Source: Mytilisepta virgata (lineage: Eukaryota > Mollusca > Bivalvia > Mytilida > Mytilidae). From it: a stretch of DNA of 64,000 nucleotides. This document shows, in pieces, positions 10,580 to 25,500 of this stretch. A program made the position numbers and the translations under genes. Numbering within the stretch: position 1 is the first letter of the stretch; every line of letters starts with the position of its first letter. The stretch covers positions 61,025,978 through 61,089,977 of the forward strand of contig CM051518.1 of assembly GCA_028015205.1 (NCBI GenBank). The letters run 5' to 3'. The notes under the pieces were generated by a model. That model saw only the letters and a list, made by a program, of their open reading frames with translations, searched no databases and was not told the origin of the DNA.

Positions 10580-13500
10580 GTAAGACACTTAGATATCACA
10601 GTTATCTCTTCAAAGGTAAGACACCTAGATATCAAAATTATCCCTTCAAAGGTAAGACACTTAGATATAGGTAAGACAATTACCGTGGAAGTTATAATAA
10701 TACCTCAGAATACCCAGTTAGCAGTAATCTCTTCAAAGGTAAGACAGTTACCATGGAAACATGTGGAAGTTATATAATAATACCTCAGAATAACCATTTA
10801 GCAGTAATCTCTTCAAAGGTAAGACAGTTACCATGGAAACATGTGGAAGTCATAATAATACCTCAGAATATCCAGTTAGCAGTAATCTCTTCAAAGTAAG
10901 ACAGTTACCATGGAAACATGTGGAAGTTATATAATAATACCTCAGAATAACCATTTAGCAGTAATCTCTTCAAAGGTAAGACAGTTACCATGGAAACATG
11001 TGGAAGTCATAATAATACCTCAGAATATCCAGTTAGCAGTAATCTCTTCAAAGTAAGACAGTTACCATGGAAACATGTGGAAGTTATAATAATACCTCAG
11101 AATAACCAGTTAGCAGTAATCTCTTTAAAGGTAAGACATTGCCAATGAAACAGATGAAAACTATAATACGTAACAAATGCCCAAATATGGGGTGGTATTT
11201 CAACAGTAAGCATGATAACATCATGAGCTATAATGTAAAAAATAACCCTATATAACAATAATCAGCTGTATAAGAGCCATCCTTTTATTGTGGTAGGAGT
11301 TAAAATTTTATGAACATTTTTGATGTACCAGTAATCAAAGTTAGCTTGCAATAAGAATGAAAAGAATCATCCTAAATTTGCTTACTCAGCAAGTCAATAT
11401 AAACAAGTGGTTAGGTCTGTTTTATATTTCTCATTGATTTAACTTTAGTGTTTATTATTATCCCCCCGCTTAGCGAAAGCGGGGGGATCATGTAATACAG
11501 TCCGTCCGTACGTACGTACGTACGTACGTCTGTAGTGGCAAGGCATATCTCTGAAACGGTAAAAGATAGAAACTTGAAATTTGGCATCATGGAAGAGTAT
11601 ATGACCCACTAGGGAATAGACCCCTTAAAATTGGAATTTGACCCCTTGGGGCCAAATTATGAGCGAAAAACGAATTTCGCGATATCCAATAAATGGAGAT
11701 ATCTCCAAAAGTGTTAAAGCTAGGATATTGGAACTTATGTCACTACTTATATTGCCTTTCCCAAGTTGAAAGAGGGTATCAAAATTTTGGTCCCGCCCCT
11801 AGGGGCAATGCCCTAAGGAGTTAAAAAATGTCTAAAAACGATTGTCCAAGAACTCCTCCTACACCGTAGAAGATAGAAACATGAAATTAGGTACACTAGT
11901 AACACTTGAAGAGTTGTCTGTGCCAAAGGTTTCGGAATTTTGATTTTTGCCCGGGGGGTGGGGCTACACCCTAATATGTAAAATCTCAAAATATGGTAAG
12001 ATCAGTTCATATCCCCTCCCCTTAAACATATATATTTTTATTCCACATTTAAAGACGAGTTACATGGTCACCCCCGGGGGTCAGCCCCACCCCCCTCATT
12101 TACAAAATTACAAGTTATCTCAAAAACAGTTAAGATCCCCACCCCTAAACCATATATATTCTTAGTGGGCATGACAAGACAAGTTTAATGGTCATCCCCG
12201 GGGGTCGGCCCCACCCCCCTAATTTAGAAAATTACAAGTTATCTCTAAAACAGTTGAGATCCCCACCCCTAAACCATATATATTCTTAGTGGGCATGACA
12301 AGACCAGTTGAATGGTCATCCCCGGGGGTCGGCCCCACCCCCCTCATTTACAAAATTACAAGTTATCTCAAAAACAGTTGAGATCCCCACCCCTAAACCA
12401 TATATATTCTTAGTGGGCATGACAAGACCAGTTGAATGGTCATCCCCGGGGGTCGGCCCCACCCCCCTCATTTACAAAATTACAAGTTATCTCAAAAACA
12501 GTTGAGATCCCCACCCCTAAACAATATATATATTTAATGGACATGACAAGTTAAGACTTACATTCATTTGATGTAGGCCATTCCAATTTTATCCATCTTA
12601 AAACTTTTGCATTCGACTTTGTCCGAGCAGTAGAAGTCCAATTTCATATTTCTGTGTTGTTTCTTGATATCCAAAGATCAGTGTCAAACTTTTTCTCTAT
12701 TTATGCAATTTGAAATTATGAGGGGTTCAGACTTTGTGCATTCTGACTTTGCGGGGAGCGGGGGGATGTGCAATCTCTGATTGCTGCGTTTCATTTTAGA
12801 TAATCTAGTTTGTATGCACACAGTTCAATCAAGAAGATGCATCTGTAAATGTTTATAATCATTAGGTGTTTCTGTACAAGTACAAATCTTTTTGGCTAAT
12901 GTTCAAAATTTATGTTTTTTCACTACTTGAATTGCCAAAATTAACCATGTTAACAGTAAAACAAATAAATAATTTTTTTTTGCAATTCCTCCTGTTTTTT
13001 TTTATATTTAAGTTTGTATCTAATCTTATATATACAGTCAAACCTGTCTATTAAGGGCACCCAAGGGACCAGAAAAAAGTGCCTTTTATGAGCAGGTACC
13101 CTCTATACTGAGGTTAATTTTACATGCTTTGTTCATGAATGGGACTTTTTCACAGTGCCCTTTATAGACAGTATTTGCTATATAGAGGTGCCCTTTAAAG
13201 AAGGTTTGACATGATATAAAATTGAAATGAAACGTTTTTATGAAAGAATCAAAATTTCTTTTTAAATCATGTAAATTGAAATAAAATGTGTGTAAATTTT
13301 CAGTGCATTTCAGTCATGTGTGTCAGTAGACAACTATTTGTAATTTTATTTCCTCTCCAGCATTTTCAATATACACATATTCATAACAGTGAACTTTAAC
13401 TTATAAAGTTATAAATTTAAAAAAACAGAAAAAAATTTCAAATTGAAATCGGCCAACTTCTCGATTGGCTTTAGAGAATGTTTTTTTCAGCTAATCACCT

Positions 13501-16500
13501 CAATGGTATCGCCTAGGGTGCAGAAGGTTGCAGGTTCGATACGCTGTCGAGTCAAACAAGACTTTGAAATTGATTTATTTGTTTGGAGTCAGAATAGTGT
13601 GGCTGGGATGACATGTATTCCTGTCAACTTTTATTTTTGACCTAGCATGTTAAAAATCCGGCTTAGTGTGTGGTTCTAGTACAAAGCATGGCTCATATTC
13701 GCATCACATCTGTATGATATACCGTTACATTTGTACTTGTAATGATTGCCACTGGACTTTTAACAATAATCCATCCATTTTAAACTTTTATCCTACATGT
13801 ATATTTACATGTACAATGTGTATACTAGACTGCATGAATGGTAACCCTGAAAATCTAGTTTTAATATTTCTCTTTTCAGTATACAGCGTGGAATTTCCTA
13901 CCAAAGAATCTGTTTGAACAGTTTAGGAGATTGGCAAATTTTTATTTTCTCTGTGTTGGATTTATTCAGGTAAGCATGACTAAAAATTCAATTTTGATTT
14001 TAAAAATGAGAATACAAGTACATGTATTTTATTGTGATTCTTTGGTTTTCATTCAGGTTGTGAAATAGTTCCTTTCCCATTACGATTTCAAAGAACGTTT
14101 GCCTCATACATGTACCATAATATGAAACCAGATATCTAGCTTTTATCATTGCATCAATTTATGGAAAAGGTATCAGCTTTTTTAAAAAAACTGAAAGCTC
14201 TCCCACACACCCTGATTTATCAAAAGTTGTAATTTGCCATCACTGTGACTGTCGTCCGTTTTAGTAAATTTTCTGAAACCACTGGCCCAATTGGGACCAG
14301 TTTTGGTGGAATAGTTGTTGTATTGGGTGCAGCATCCCTGATTTCCAATGACGAGGACTGTCAACCAAGATGGCCACCACTGCTGAACTTAGTTTAACAT
14401 AGGACCCTATGGGAAAATTAATTTGAATATCCTCTAGACTGAAACCACTTGGCTGGTTCTTTCAGAATTGTGTCCAATGACCCTGTTCATGACTCAGACT
14501 GTGAACCAAGATGGCTGACACAGCCGAACTTATCTTAGCATAGGATCCTATGGGAAAATTCATTTTAAAATCGTTTTGTCTGCAACTACTAAGCCAATTG
14601 GAACCAGACTTGGCAGCAGTGGTCCTCTTGTATTGTCAACAAAGATGGCCACCACATCATAGTTTATCATAGGACCCTATTGGAAAACCAGGCAAGATGC
14701 CAACTGCACTTAAATGTTTAGTCCTGCTCAGGGTGGTGAAGTTAAATCCAGGTGAGTGATTCAGGCTTATGAGAGCATCTAGTTTCATAGTACCATGATA
14801 TAATGCATATATACATGTACCCATTGCAGGATGATTCTCGCATGGGTATACGTTATTTTTTTTATTATTATTTGACTCACTGAAATACAAATGATACAAT
14901 GATTAGAATTTTATGCAGAAAAAAACTGATAATGATTATAACCAATTGTTGCTTTTTGTCAGTTGTATAACAAAAGTAAGGTTTTATAAAACCATTGTCA
15001 AGTGTCAGGAAATGTATTTTATTATCTCATCTTTTATAAAGATTTTATCCAGTTGTTTTGGAAATTATCAGTTGATTTGTAAACCTTAAATTTAATGCAT
15101 ATTGTTTATTTTTTGTATAGAAAATACTTAAATAGAAATATTGATATGAATTTCATAATGATTTGGAAGGGAAAAGTTGGTGGGGGGGGGGGGGGGGTGG
15201 GGGAGATAAAATATTGGTCATTTAAGTGGGAAAGAACCTTAACAATGCATATGTTAAAACAGTTAATACCTCAACGTGATTTTTGATGAGTTCCAAGTAT
15301 CAGACTATCCTGACTCTGTTGTGATTATGTTTGTGTTTTGTGCTCTTTTAAGTTATTGTTTGTTTGGGGTCCTGTCTGTTGGGTAGGGTTTATTTATTGG
15401 CTTGTCATTGTTGACCTTTCCTGTTATCCATTTTGTTTTTCACTGTTTGAAATATTTAATTTCTTAATTGACATCAATTGGAGTAAGATTTGATTTATGG
15501 ATATTATTACCCCCATGATAAGTAAGCAAATATAATAACTACTGTAAATTCGGAAATTATTGCGAAAAATGCGACAGGTTTGTAATCGCAATATTTTAAA
15601 CTCGTATTTTGGAATTCTTTATATGAATGAAGTGGGATTTTTCTCAATTCGCAAAAATTAAAATCGCATTTTGGTCTTAAATGACAAAATCGTAATAATA
15701 AATGCACGCAATAATTTCTGAATTTTCAGTATAGAAAATCCTGGTTAAATCAGGAGTAATTGATTATTTTCAATATTTGACAAATTATGTGTGCAACTGC
15801 AGCAAGACACATTATGTATAATATTTTAATTTAATTGGAATTAGCTCCATAATTAAGCTTAAGTTGTTCAACCCATTGAATATTTATTTACAGTTGATAA
15901 TAGACAGTCCAGTCAGCCCTGCAACTAGTATTGTTCCATTAGTGTTTGTTGTTCTGGTAACAGCAATTAAACAGGTAACCAGTGTGAATTATATTTGAAT
16001 ACTTATAAGCTCAGCTGGACTGAAGATTCATACGAGCTGTTGTCACTTTTGAAAATTTTTTAAACTATGGTCATTTTCCTGTTTTATTTATTCTTTAATA
16101 TAAGAATTAATATTGTAGATTATTTTATTCTTATGTTTAATGATAAAGATAATTATTGCAACTTTGTTACTTTTAACGTAATGTCATATTTTCCGTGATG
16201 CTGGCAAATAGTGGTAATTTTGATAATCTTTACTGTATCTCAACCCATGGAAGATAATTTTATTTATCCTTGAATTTTGCAAATAACTAATTGTAGTGGG
16301 GAAATTGCAGGCTCATGGGAATATTGTTTTTTTATACATTGATAAAGGACGACATCAAAAGATCAATGTCGGATAAAAAACTTAATTCAAATAGTTTGGG
16401 GGGGGGGGGGGGGGGAGGGGTTAAAATCGCTGCAAATAAAAGGCATCAAATCATATTAGAAAGCAAATTTTTGGCCAAGAGTTTTGGGGCAAAATCAAAC

Positions 16501-19500
16501 ATAGTATATCGATCGTGAATTTTGAATGATTATAATTTAACAGTGCCTTTTTTGATGCATACTAAAAATGCACATCACTTTTTTCCAATATTTTTTAAAA
16601 GTGATGTCCAAGTCAATATACAGAACAAACATACATTGTTGAGGAAAAACAGGACGCATGATACAAAAAGTATACTCTCAAAGCATATGCCCATATTGGT
16701 AAATCAATTTTTCCCAAATTAAGTTAAGAGGGGGGGTGGGGTGGTCAGTGAAAAAACTATGTGAATTAAGTTTTTTATCCTACATTGAACTTTTGATGTC
16801 GTCCCTAAAGGGATCCTATAACATTCCACGAAGCCATATTTGTTACTTTATTACAGGGCTATGAAGATTGGCTAAGGCATAAATCTGACAATGAAGTAAA
16901 CAACAGGGTTGCCTATGTTGTCAGAGATGGAAAGGTTGCTCAAGTCAGATCTATGGATATCAAAGTAAACATATATATGTAGATCTTATTTGTGAGATAA
17001 TTTCTAATTTATCTTAAATTTGTATTCATCTTAATTTTATTAAGTCATGGACATTTTATTTTCAGAATTCAGAAGTCACAAGATAATAGTGTCATGTATT
17101 TTTACTTCATAGATTTATCCTAATCCGTGTTTTCTCTCTTCGTGACAGTGTTTATTTAAAGGTTCTATTATTTAAAGTTCCTTGCTGTGAGCCATTTGTG
17201 CTTTTGTTATCACTTCGCATCAGTTGTAATGTACTTGTCCATTTTCATTCTATAGAATTTTCACATTTAAACCTTCTGCTCTGAAACAATAGATTCAAGT
17301 AGAAAAATATATTAAATTTTACTGTCCTGACATGAAAATATACACCCTTCACTGAAAGATTTCAAAATCTCATAATTACTTTTTTTTCATCATCAGACAC
17401 TTAGCAAATCTCATGTGTGATAAAAAAATTTGCCATCCTACATCACTCTTTACAGGCTTTAAAAACATTGTGTTGATATAATTTTTTTCTCATTTTGATT
17501 TTATATTATCTGTAAATGTTTAAGCATGATTTAAAACCTCAATAATTTTGTCTTCAATTCAAACATTACTAAATAAAAGCACTAGAGTAATATTTATGAC
17601 GGATATTATACTAATCCTTTATCAAACACTGTGACATAATAACATATGTACATTTCTCTCGATTAAAATATGAAATTAAAATAACAGTCAGGCATTTCAC
17701 TACCTGTGTCAGAAATATTTACTTACACACAGATTAACCCTAATAATTACATATATATTAATTATAGATGACCGAAGGCCAGTATTGTTTAGTCTCTGTT
17801 TTAACTGACCATACATTTCATTAATTATATACTACAGAGAGCAGTCTAAGGGAGACATTATTGCTGCATCATTTTTAGGTTTCAGTATTTTTATTTTAAT
17901 CTTTAGATTCTATGAACTTATAAAGTTGTTGTTATAATTTGTAACATTTCAAGTCGGTCCTTATGTTCTAAGTGTATATTTAGTTTTATTTAGCTGTTTT
18001 AAAAAAATATTCTAAGTGCTTCATTTTGGGTTTAAGTATATATTCATTTCCAATGACTGTCACAGGATGTACGTTGGAAATTAAGGATAGTCAATTTTGT
18101 CTGATATTTCAAACAAGTCCTTCGTGCAACAGACAAACAGCTTCACATCCTTAAAGTACGGTAAATGTTATTTTCCTGTAATGGTCATTATGACAGAGAC
18201 AAGTTGTTTGAAAGCTTTATATTTCTGAAGTATTTCACATGATCTTTTACTGAGAACAACAAAACTTTGTAAGGAGAATTAATTCGCTGTATCCTTTCTT
18301 CCAGAGTTTCATAACAAAATGTATAATGAAATGCATATTGATGTACATGTTAAAAAGCATATCACTAGGCTAAAGTTTTCACAAAAATTTGTGCAACTAT
18401 TTTTGTCTCGCCTGCGACGAAAGTCGCTGGAAGCGAGACATAGGTATAGCAATCCGGCGGCGACGGCGAAGGCGACGGCGACGGCGACGGCGTTAACTTT
18501 TTGTAAAACCTTAATAACTTTTAAAGTATAATACTTACAATGTTCATCTTTGGTCCACAGGTGCATGAAGTGATGACCTTTTCAGCAGCACATTTTTAGA
18601 TGACTTTGACCTTTTTTTCATGGTTCAATACCCACATAAACATTGCGACATAGTTTTACATTCAAATCCTTTTCTCAGAAACTATAATACCTAGAGTTAT
18701 TATATTTGGTCTACAGTGAGATCTATATGGGTACATGCCAGTCTGACACCTGTCATTTGTCCTTGACCTCAATTGCACGGTTCAGTGAACTTCGAAAATC
18801 TGCGACATAGTTTTACATTCAAGTCCCTTTCTTAGTAACTGTAATGTTTAGAGTCATCATATTTGGTATATAGTAAGATCTATATGGGTACATGGGAGTC
18901 TGACACCTGTCATGTGTCCTTGACCTCAATTTCACAGCTCAGTGACTTTGTCAATTTTTTCTTCTAAAGTCCATTTTTCTGCAACTACAATGAATAGACT
19001 CATCATACATGGCTTATAGCAAGATCTGTATGGGTACATGCCAGTCTGACACCTTTCATGTGCCCTTGACCTCAATTTCATGGTTCAGTGACTTTGTCAA
19101 TTTTTTCCTCAAAAGTTTATATTTCAGCAAGTGCAATGACTAGATTCATCAGATATGGTCTATAGCTAGATCTATATGGGTACATGCCAGTCTGACACCT
19201 GTCATGTGTCCTTGACCTCAATTTCATGGTTCAGTGACTTTGTCAATTTTTTTCTTTAAAGTCTATTTTACAGCAACTACAATGAATAGACTCATCATAC
19301 ATGGCTTATAGCAAGATCTGTATGGGTACATGCCAGTCTGACACCTTTCATGTGCCCTTGACCTCAATTTCATGGTTCAGTGACTTTGTCAATTTTTTTC
19401 TTTTACAGTCCATTTTTCAGCAACTGCAATATCTAGACTCGCCATATATATAAGAACTTGCCCACCTCATATTTTCAGATTGATCACTAATGTTTTAATT

Positions 19501-22500
19501 AGGGGATAGACAAACAGGAAGGGGGGGGGGGGGGGGGGGGAGAAGTATAACTTTGTGTATAAAGTTCCATCTAGTTTTTTCTCTTCGAATGGCATACCTA
19601 AGATAATTGATACAAAACTTACATGATTATGTATATAATCTATTTGAGAAAAAGTATTTTGTTGATCATAAAACCAAAGATCTTGTTTATTAAATTTTTT
19701 GATGAGGTCAGTTTCTGACATATGGCTTTTGTCCTTGACCTCAATTAATTAATTGCTCAAGTAATCACATAACAGCTTTCGCATGTCTGTTTCAAATGTA
19801 CCATAATGGTAGGCAAATGATAGCATGGTCTTTGATAGTGCATGTTATTCTGGGTCAAGCGCGGACAGGCGAGACATCTTTTAGGGTCCACACTTGTTTA
19901 TCATTTATAGTATTATCCTGATGGTTGATCAAAATATAAAATCAATCGATTATGGCCAAAAAAGCAATCATCAGGCCCAAAAATACATTTCTGATGAATT
20001 GGTAAATTTTCACTTCCTCTTCAATTTTTGAGTTAAAAGGTGAAACAGATTTGAAGTGAAACTTTATGTGTTTTGAAACAGACCATAAATTTACGGATAA
20101 TTTGGCAGTTTTACCCAAAACATTGATGTTATATTTGGTCTGTTTAAATTTGGTGCTGTGAGACAGTACTATGTTTAATTTTGGTTTTTTAGAAAAAAAC
20201 AAATCAAGAAATAAGATAAAAATAAATTTGATTAACAGCGTTATGGTAATAATCTCACTACAAGTTGTCATAATTAACAATTAATGACTCTTGTTTTAAA
20301 AAATTTAATGTTTTCATAACACAGATATGATTACAGCAGTTTAGCTTTGACAAATTTAATATCAGTCAAAGAATTGCAATTTAAATATCAAAATTTATAA
20401 ACCTTCCAGATTAAAACCAGTTGAAAATATTTTGGAACTTTATTTTTTCGTATTTAATTTACCGGTAGTTAATGTGTTTATTTTTGGCACATTCACAACA
20501 TCTGCCAAATAAACTAAAATGTAACCACAGCCAAAATATCCTTTATAAATATAAAAAAAGGAAAGATATGGGGTAAGTGTCAAGGAGACCACACTCCATC
20601 TCTGTAGGAAACTGAGGAAAATTTTAAATCTAGAGGTCTCCACAAGGCCTTCAAATACTTCTTAAAATTGACTTAATAACAGAAAAAAATATATATACAT
20701 GTATATATAAAAATCTGAGTAATTTTTGAAATATTTTATATAGCCTGTAATAATTATTTCTAATGGCAGGAATATTTTGTCATGAGTTTTATTTGTTATA
20801 ATTTCTTCCATAAAAAAAACCAGTTGTATTTGTAAATTTATGGATGTATTGTATAATAGTTTTATTTTATTTACTAACTTACGAAACATACAAAAATCAA
20901 TAAATAATATATCACGACACATCTATGTTTATGGACGACAATATCTTAAAGGCTACAGGGATCAGCTGTCTGACAGATTTCATTATAGTATTTTATGGAC
21001 AGTCATTTAGTTCAGTTGAGGATCTGTTTGGTTCTGTTTTGTTATAAAATGTATAACCGCTGGATGATGTGTTTATAAATATAACAAATTATATATTAAT
21101 GAATTTTCACTATCATAAAATTCTGTATCCGTGTCAATTTCAAAGCTATAACATATTTTAATGGACAAAGTAAGGTTAAGAAATTATCTATAATCCTTTT
21201 TTTTTTAACAAATTTTCGTTTTTTAAATGAATTATATGAATGAATGTTAGGATTAATGGAAGGAAGTGCCTTTTGTGAGAATTGGAGGATTTTCAGTTTG
21301 CTCTGCTAGAGTTATGGGACTTTTTTGGCAAGTTTCATGGGTGTTAGGATAATTTGTTTATGTTTCTTAGAATGTCACAAGAAATAAAAGCATTCGGATG
21401 ATAATTTAAGATTTATGCAAAGTTATGAACCTAAATCCTAACAGATGGTCATGTTGTCATTGTTCAGGTGTTTCTCAAGAGTCATCACTTTAGTTATTTC
21501 ATAATTTAACGATCATCCATGATTATCAAATTTTTCACAAGTTTACAAAATGCATGCTAGGGGTGAGGGGGTTTCAAATTCAACATTTTTAGCATAGGTT
21601 TTTTAAAAATCGGTATAAATGTCACTTCCGTCGATATTTCGGAAAAAGGAGAATACATGCTAGTGATAATTATAGAGTTCATGATGCTGACAAAGTTCTG
21701 AACAGTATATATGGTGACAAAAAGCCAACAAACGGCAAATCTCTTCACCATGTCAACATATGTCTCATGCTCTGGACTTGGTATATACATTTTCAAGGGG
21801 TATAACAATGTCTGTAGATCCTCTATCTGATTAAGGAGTGGTACTTGTTCACAGCAAAAAAAATTGCTCTTTGTAAACTTGTGAAAAATGTTGACAATTA
21901 TGGATGACCCCTAACAGAAATAAAAATTTTCTTTAGTATTATTACAGTCTAGGGGAAATCATATATTGGAAAAAGTCTGTATTATATATACAAATGTAAA
22001 AAATTCTTGCCAAACAACACTGATTAGTGAAGAGATGAAAATGACCATTCCTATCAAAGTAATTATCATGATAATCAGTTTCACAGCAAATCACCTGTTG
22101 AAATAGATTACATGGGACAGGTGTAAAGGGTTACCATGCCCTGAGTAAATATACCTGACCTAGCTAATTTGATTAAAGATGATTTTCGTAATCTGTTTGC
22201 AGTATCTATCTTTTCAATTTGTAAGGAGTGTATTGCACTTTATAAAATTCTTTGAAGAACTTGGAAGATTATATTTAAATAATTTAGTGCTTATTTTTTT
22301 TTAAATAAATATAAGTCTTAAATAAAGTTTTTAAGTACCATTGCACATCTGTGTTTCCTTTTTTAAAGTTTTTTACAACTTTATCTTTTAGGTATTTAAA
22401 AATATTCACAGCCATAGGTTAAAAGCAACCCTTCCTGTATGGGATGATACAATATTGAAGCCTTTTTTAGGAGGAAAAAGGGGGGGGGTTTGGTAGAGTT

Positions 22501-25500
22501 ATATTTGTAAATTAAAAGTGCAAGTGAAATGAAAATCTATAACAAATAAATAAAAGAAAAGATATGAAAGATACACAAAAGATGTATAATTACTTGTAGG
22601 TTGGTGATATTGTAAAGGTGAAGTTAAACCACAGTTTTCCATGTGATCTGGTTATGTTGTCATCAGATGATCCGGAGGGGAAATGTTATGTCACTACAGC
22701 AAATCTAGATGGAGAAACAAATTTAAAGGTGACCACATACTGTCATATAAAACAAAATCTCACAAAGTTTCAGATATATCAATTGCAACAGATGTTTCGA
22801 AATTTTTATAGAATTTTATGACATTGTAATATAGAAATGCTTTTATAGATAATGTTCTGGTCCAGAAGGAAATGATTTATCACATATTGAAGAGTTTTGA
22901 TTTACTTTTCAGTTAAACATCAAACATTGTAAGAACTTCACTTATTTGCATTAACAGCAAGCATTTTTATGTCTTACTTATATAGATTCATTCGTTTGAA
23001 TTGATACCAGTTTTCTTGGGTAAAAAAGAACCATTTTGCAGGATAAGTGAATTGTTTGATAATCCAACAATCACACTTATACAAACATTTAAATTTAATA
23101 TATGACCATTTGCAATTTTTTTTTATCTGAATGTTGCAGACACATTTTTGTATACCAGACACAAAGCTCTATCAGACAGATGATGATTTTAGTTCTTTAC
23201 GTGCCTTGATAGAATGTCAGCAGCCTATACCTGACCTGTATAAGTTCGTTGGCAGAATGACTGTTTATACTGGTGGAGAAAATGTGATGAGGTCTTTAGG
23301 ACCAACAAATATTTTACTCAGGGGAGCCAGACTTAAGAATACACCTTATGTTTATGGTATAAAGTTATATCTATAATTTTTTGGAATTTCATAAATTCTA
23401 GTTGCCGGAATGTAACATTTATTTTAGCATATTTGTGAGTTTGTCGGGGATTGCATACCTAATGTATCAATTTGGCGGTTTTGAAAATATAATTTTGATA
23501 ATTGTCGTCTGCGTTTAATACAACTTCCCAAGGCAAAATGTGTCAGATTACTGCCCATTGCAGTTTCATTCAAAACCTTTACATGATACATGTATATCAA
23601 ATTTTAATTATGAACTTTTGTATGAGTTGGTGAGACAATATCCCATGTAAACAGAAACAAAGCTCCATTTTTATGCAATTCGGTAATGAATTTTGATTAC
23701 AGGGTTATAGTTGTTGGGGTTTCTTGAATAATTACATCTCTAACAATTTCACTTAATGTTTAAAAAAAATTCAAAACAAAACAGCTGCGAATGAGTTTAC
23801 CCAAGTGCAAAGTAGAGAAAACATATTTTCTCTACATACAATAAGACTTGTTAAATAACTACTGCTTGTAAACCTTGGTCCTTGGAACAGATTTTATTAC
23901 CTGATTTTGTTCATTCATGTCTTCCAGAGAAACAAAAGCATTTCACCTATGGAATTTTTCAGTGTAAAGGGAAATAATTCTTCCCATGAGATTTTACTAA
24001 ATTAGTATTACCACTTTCTTTTGAGTCAGATATGTACAAAGAGAATGAAAAATAATTAAAATAATAGTTTTAACACATTTTAGGCTAGGTCCAAAGTAGT
24101 CAATTCAGTTTGTTAATTTTTTTAATTTTTCATGTGCTTAAATTTTTCTATTGGAAATTCCCCAGTTAGAATAATTTTTTTAGGTTTAAAAATATAACCT
24201 TTACAAACAATCATAAAATTTTTATGTTTTCTTGGTTGACTCTACAAGGTTAATTAACTGACAAGAAATTGTCTTATATTTCTAACATGTATAAATTCAA
24301 AATGCCAAATATTCATTGTTTGAACTAATGTTTCTAGACAGTTGAGAGGAAAAAATTTTTATTATAAGAACTTAATCATTTATTTTATTTAGGTTGTGCA
24401 ATTTACACTGGACCAGAGACTAAAATGGCTTTAAATTCCAAAGCTAAATCTACAAAGTTCTCTAGGGTAGAAAGGTAAAGCAAAATGTTTTGTACATGTA
24501 TTTCCTTAGCATTAATCTTTATCATAACTTTACGGTTTACAGTATTTTGTTATTTTGATTAATAAGAAGAAAATTTAAACAGATTATTTTTCTGAAACCT
24601 TATTATCATCCCCCTTTCAGAATCGATAAAGCGAAAAATTCTCAGAAATTCAAATATTGGTATTATATAGCTGATTATGATCAAAAGTCATCATTTTTCT
24701 AAGATTTGTGCTGGTTTGAAATATGGATAGAAATTAAATATTAGCACGTAGTTTGAATTTAGTTTACTCTTATATAACTTCTCTGAAAAATCAGAAATAT
24801 ATTAAGAAAAAAATGCTTGTTTTTATTACATTTACACACTGGGTTTTCTGGGATACTCGAAAAGTTTTTATTGTGTTTTGTAATATTTATTTCAGAGGAC
24901 TAAATACATTTCTGACAGCTTTCATTGTGATATTATTATCTGAAGCCTTACTGTCTACTATACTGAAACATTGGTATGTTCGGCATGACTTCTTACAGAA
25001 ATCTTGGTACATTCCAGAGGTATACAAAGAAAAGGAATTAACTGTAAGTCTATATTACTTTGTTATGTAATTTTATGTGAAAATGAGAAAATACAAAACT
25101 ATAATCAATGTTGACAAGTAGTAATCATTTTTTTTAAGGATTAATGAATGTAAAAATTCAGTTAATTAATATATGATTTCTGATACCATTGTCATATGAT
25201 TTGTACATTCAACATTTCTGATCCATTGTCATATGATTTGTACATTTGTCATTCCATTGACAAAATGTTGATTTGTACATTTGTGATTCCACTGTCATAT
25301 GATTTGTACATTTCTGATTCCATTGTCATATGATTTGTACATTTCCGATTCCATTGACATGTTGATTTGTACATTTCTGATTCCATTGTCATATGATTTG
25401 TAAATTTCTGATTCCATTGTCATATGATTTGTACATTTCTGATACCATTTGTCATATGATTTGTACATTTGTGTTTCCATTGACATGTTGATTTGTACAT

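Noticed and set aside
18309..18566. Opposed short frames around the GGCGAC repeat
   Set aside because: They exist because the microsatellite has no stop codons; they lie within the GTCTCGCCTG-type element.
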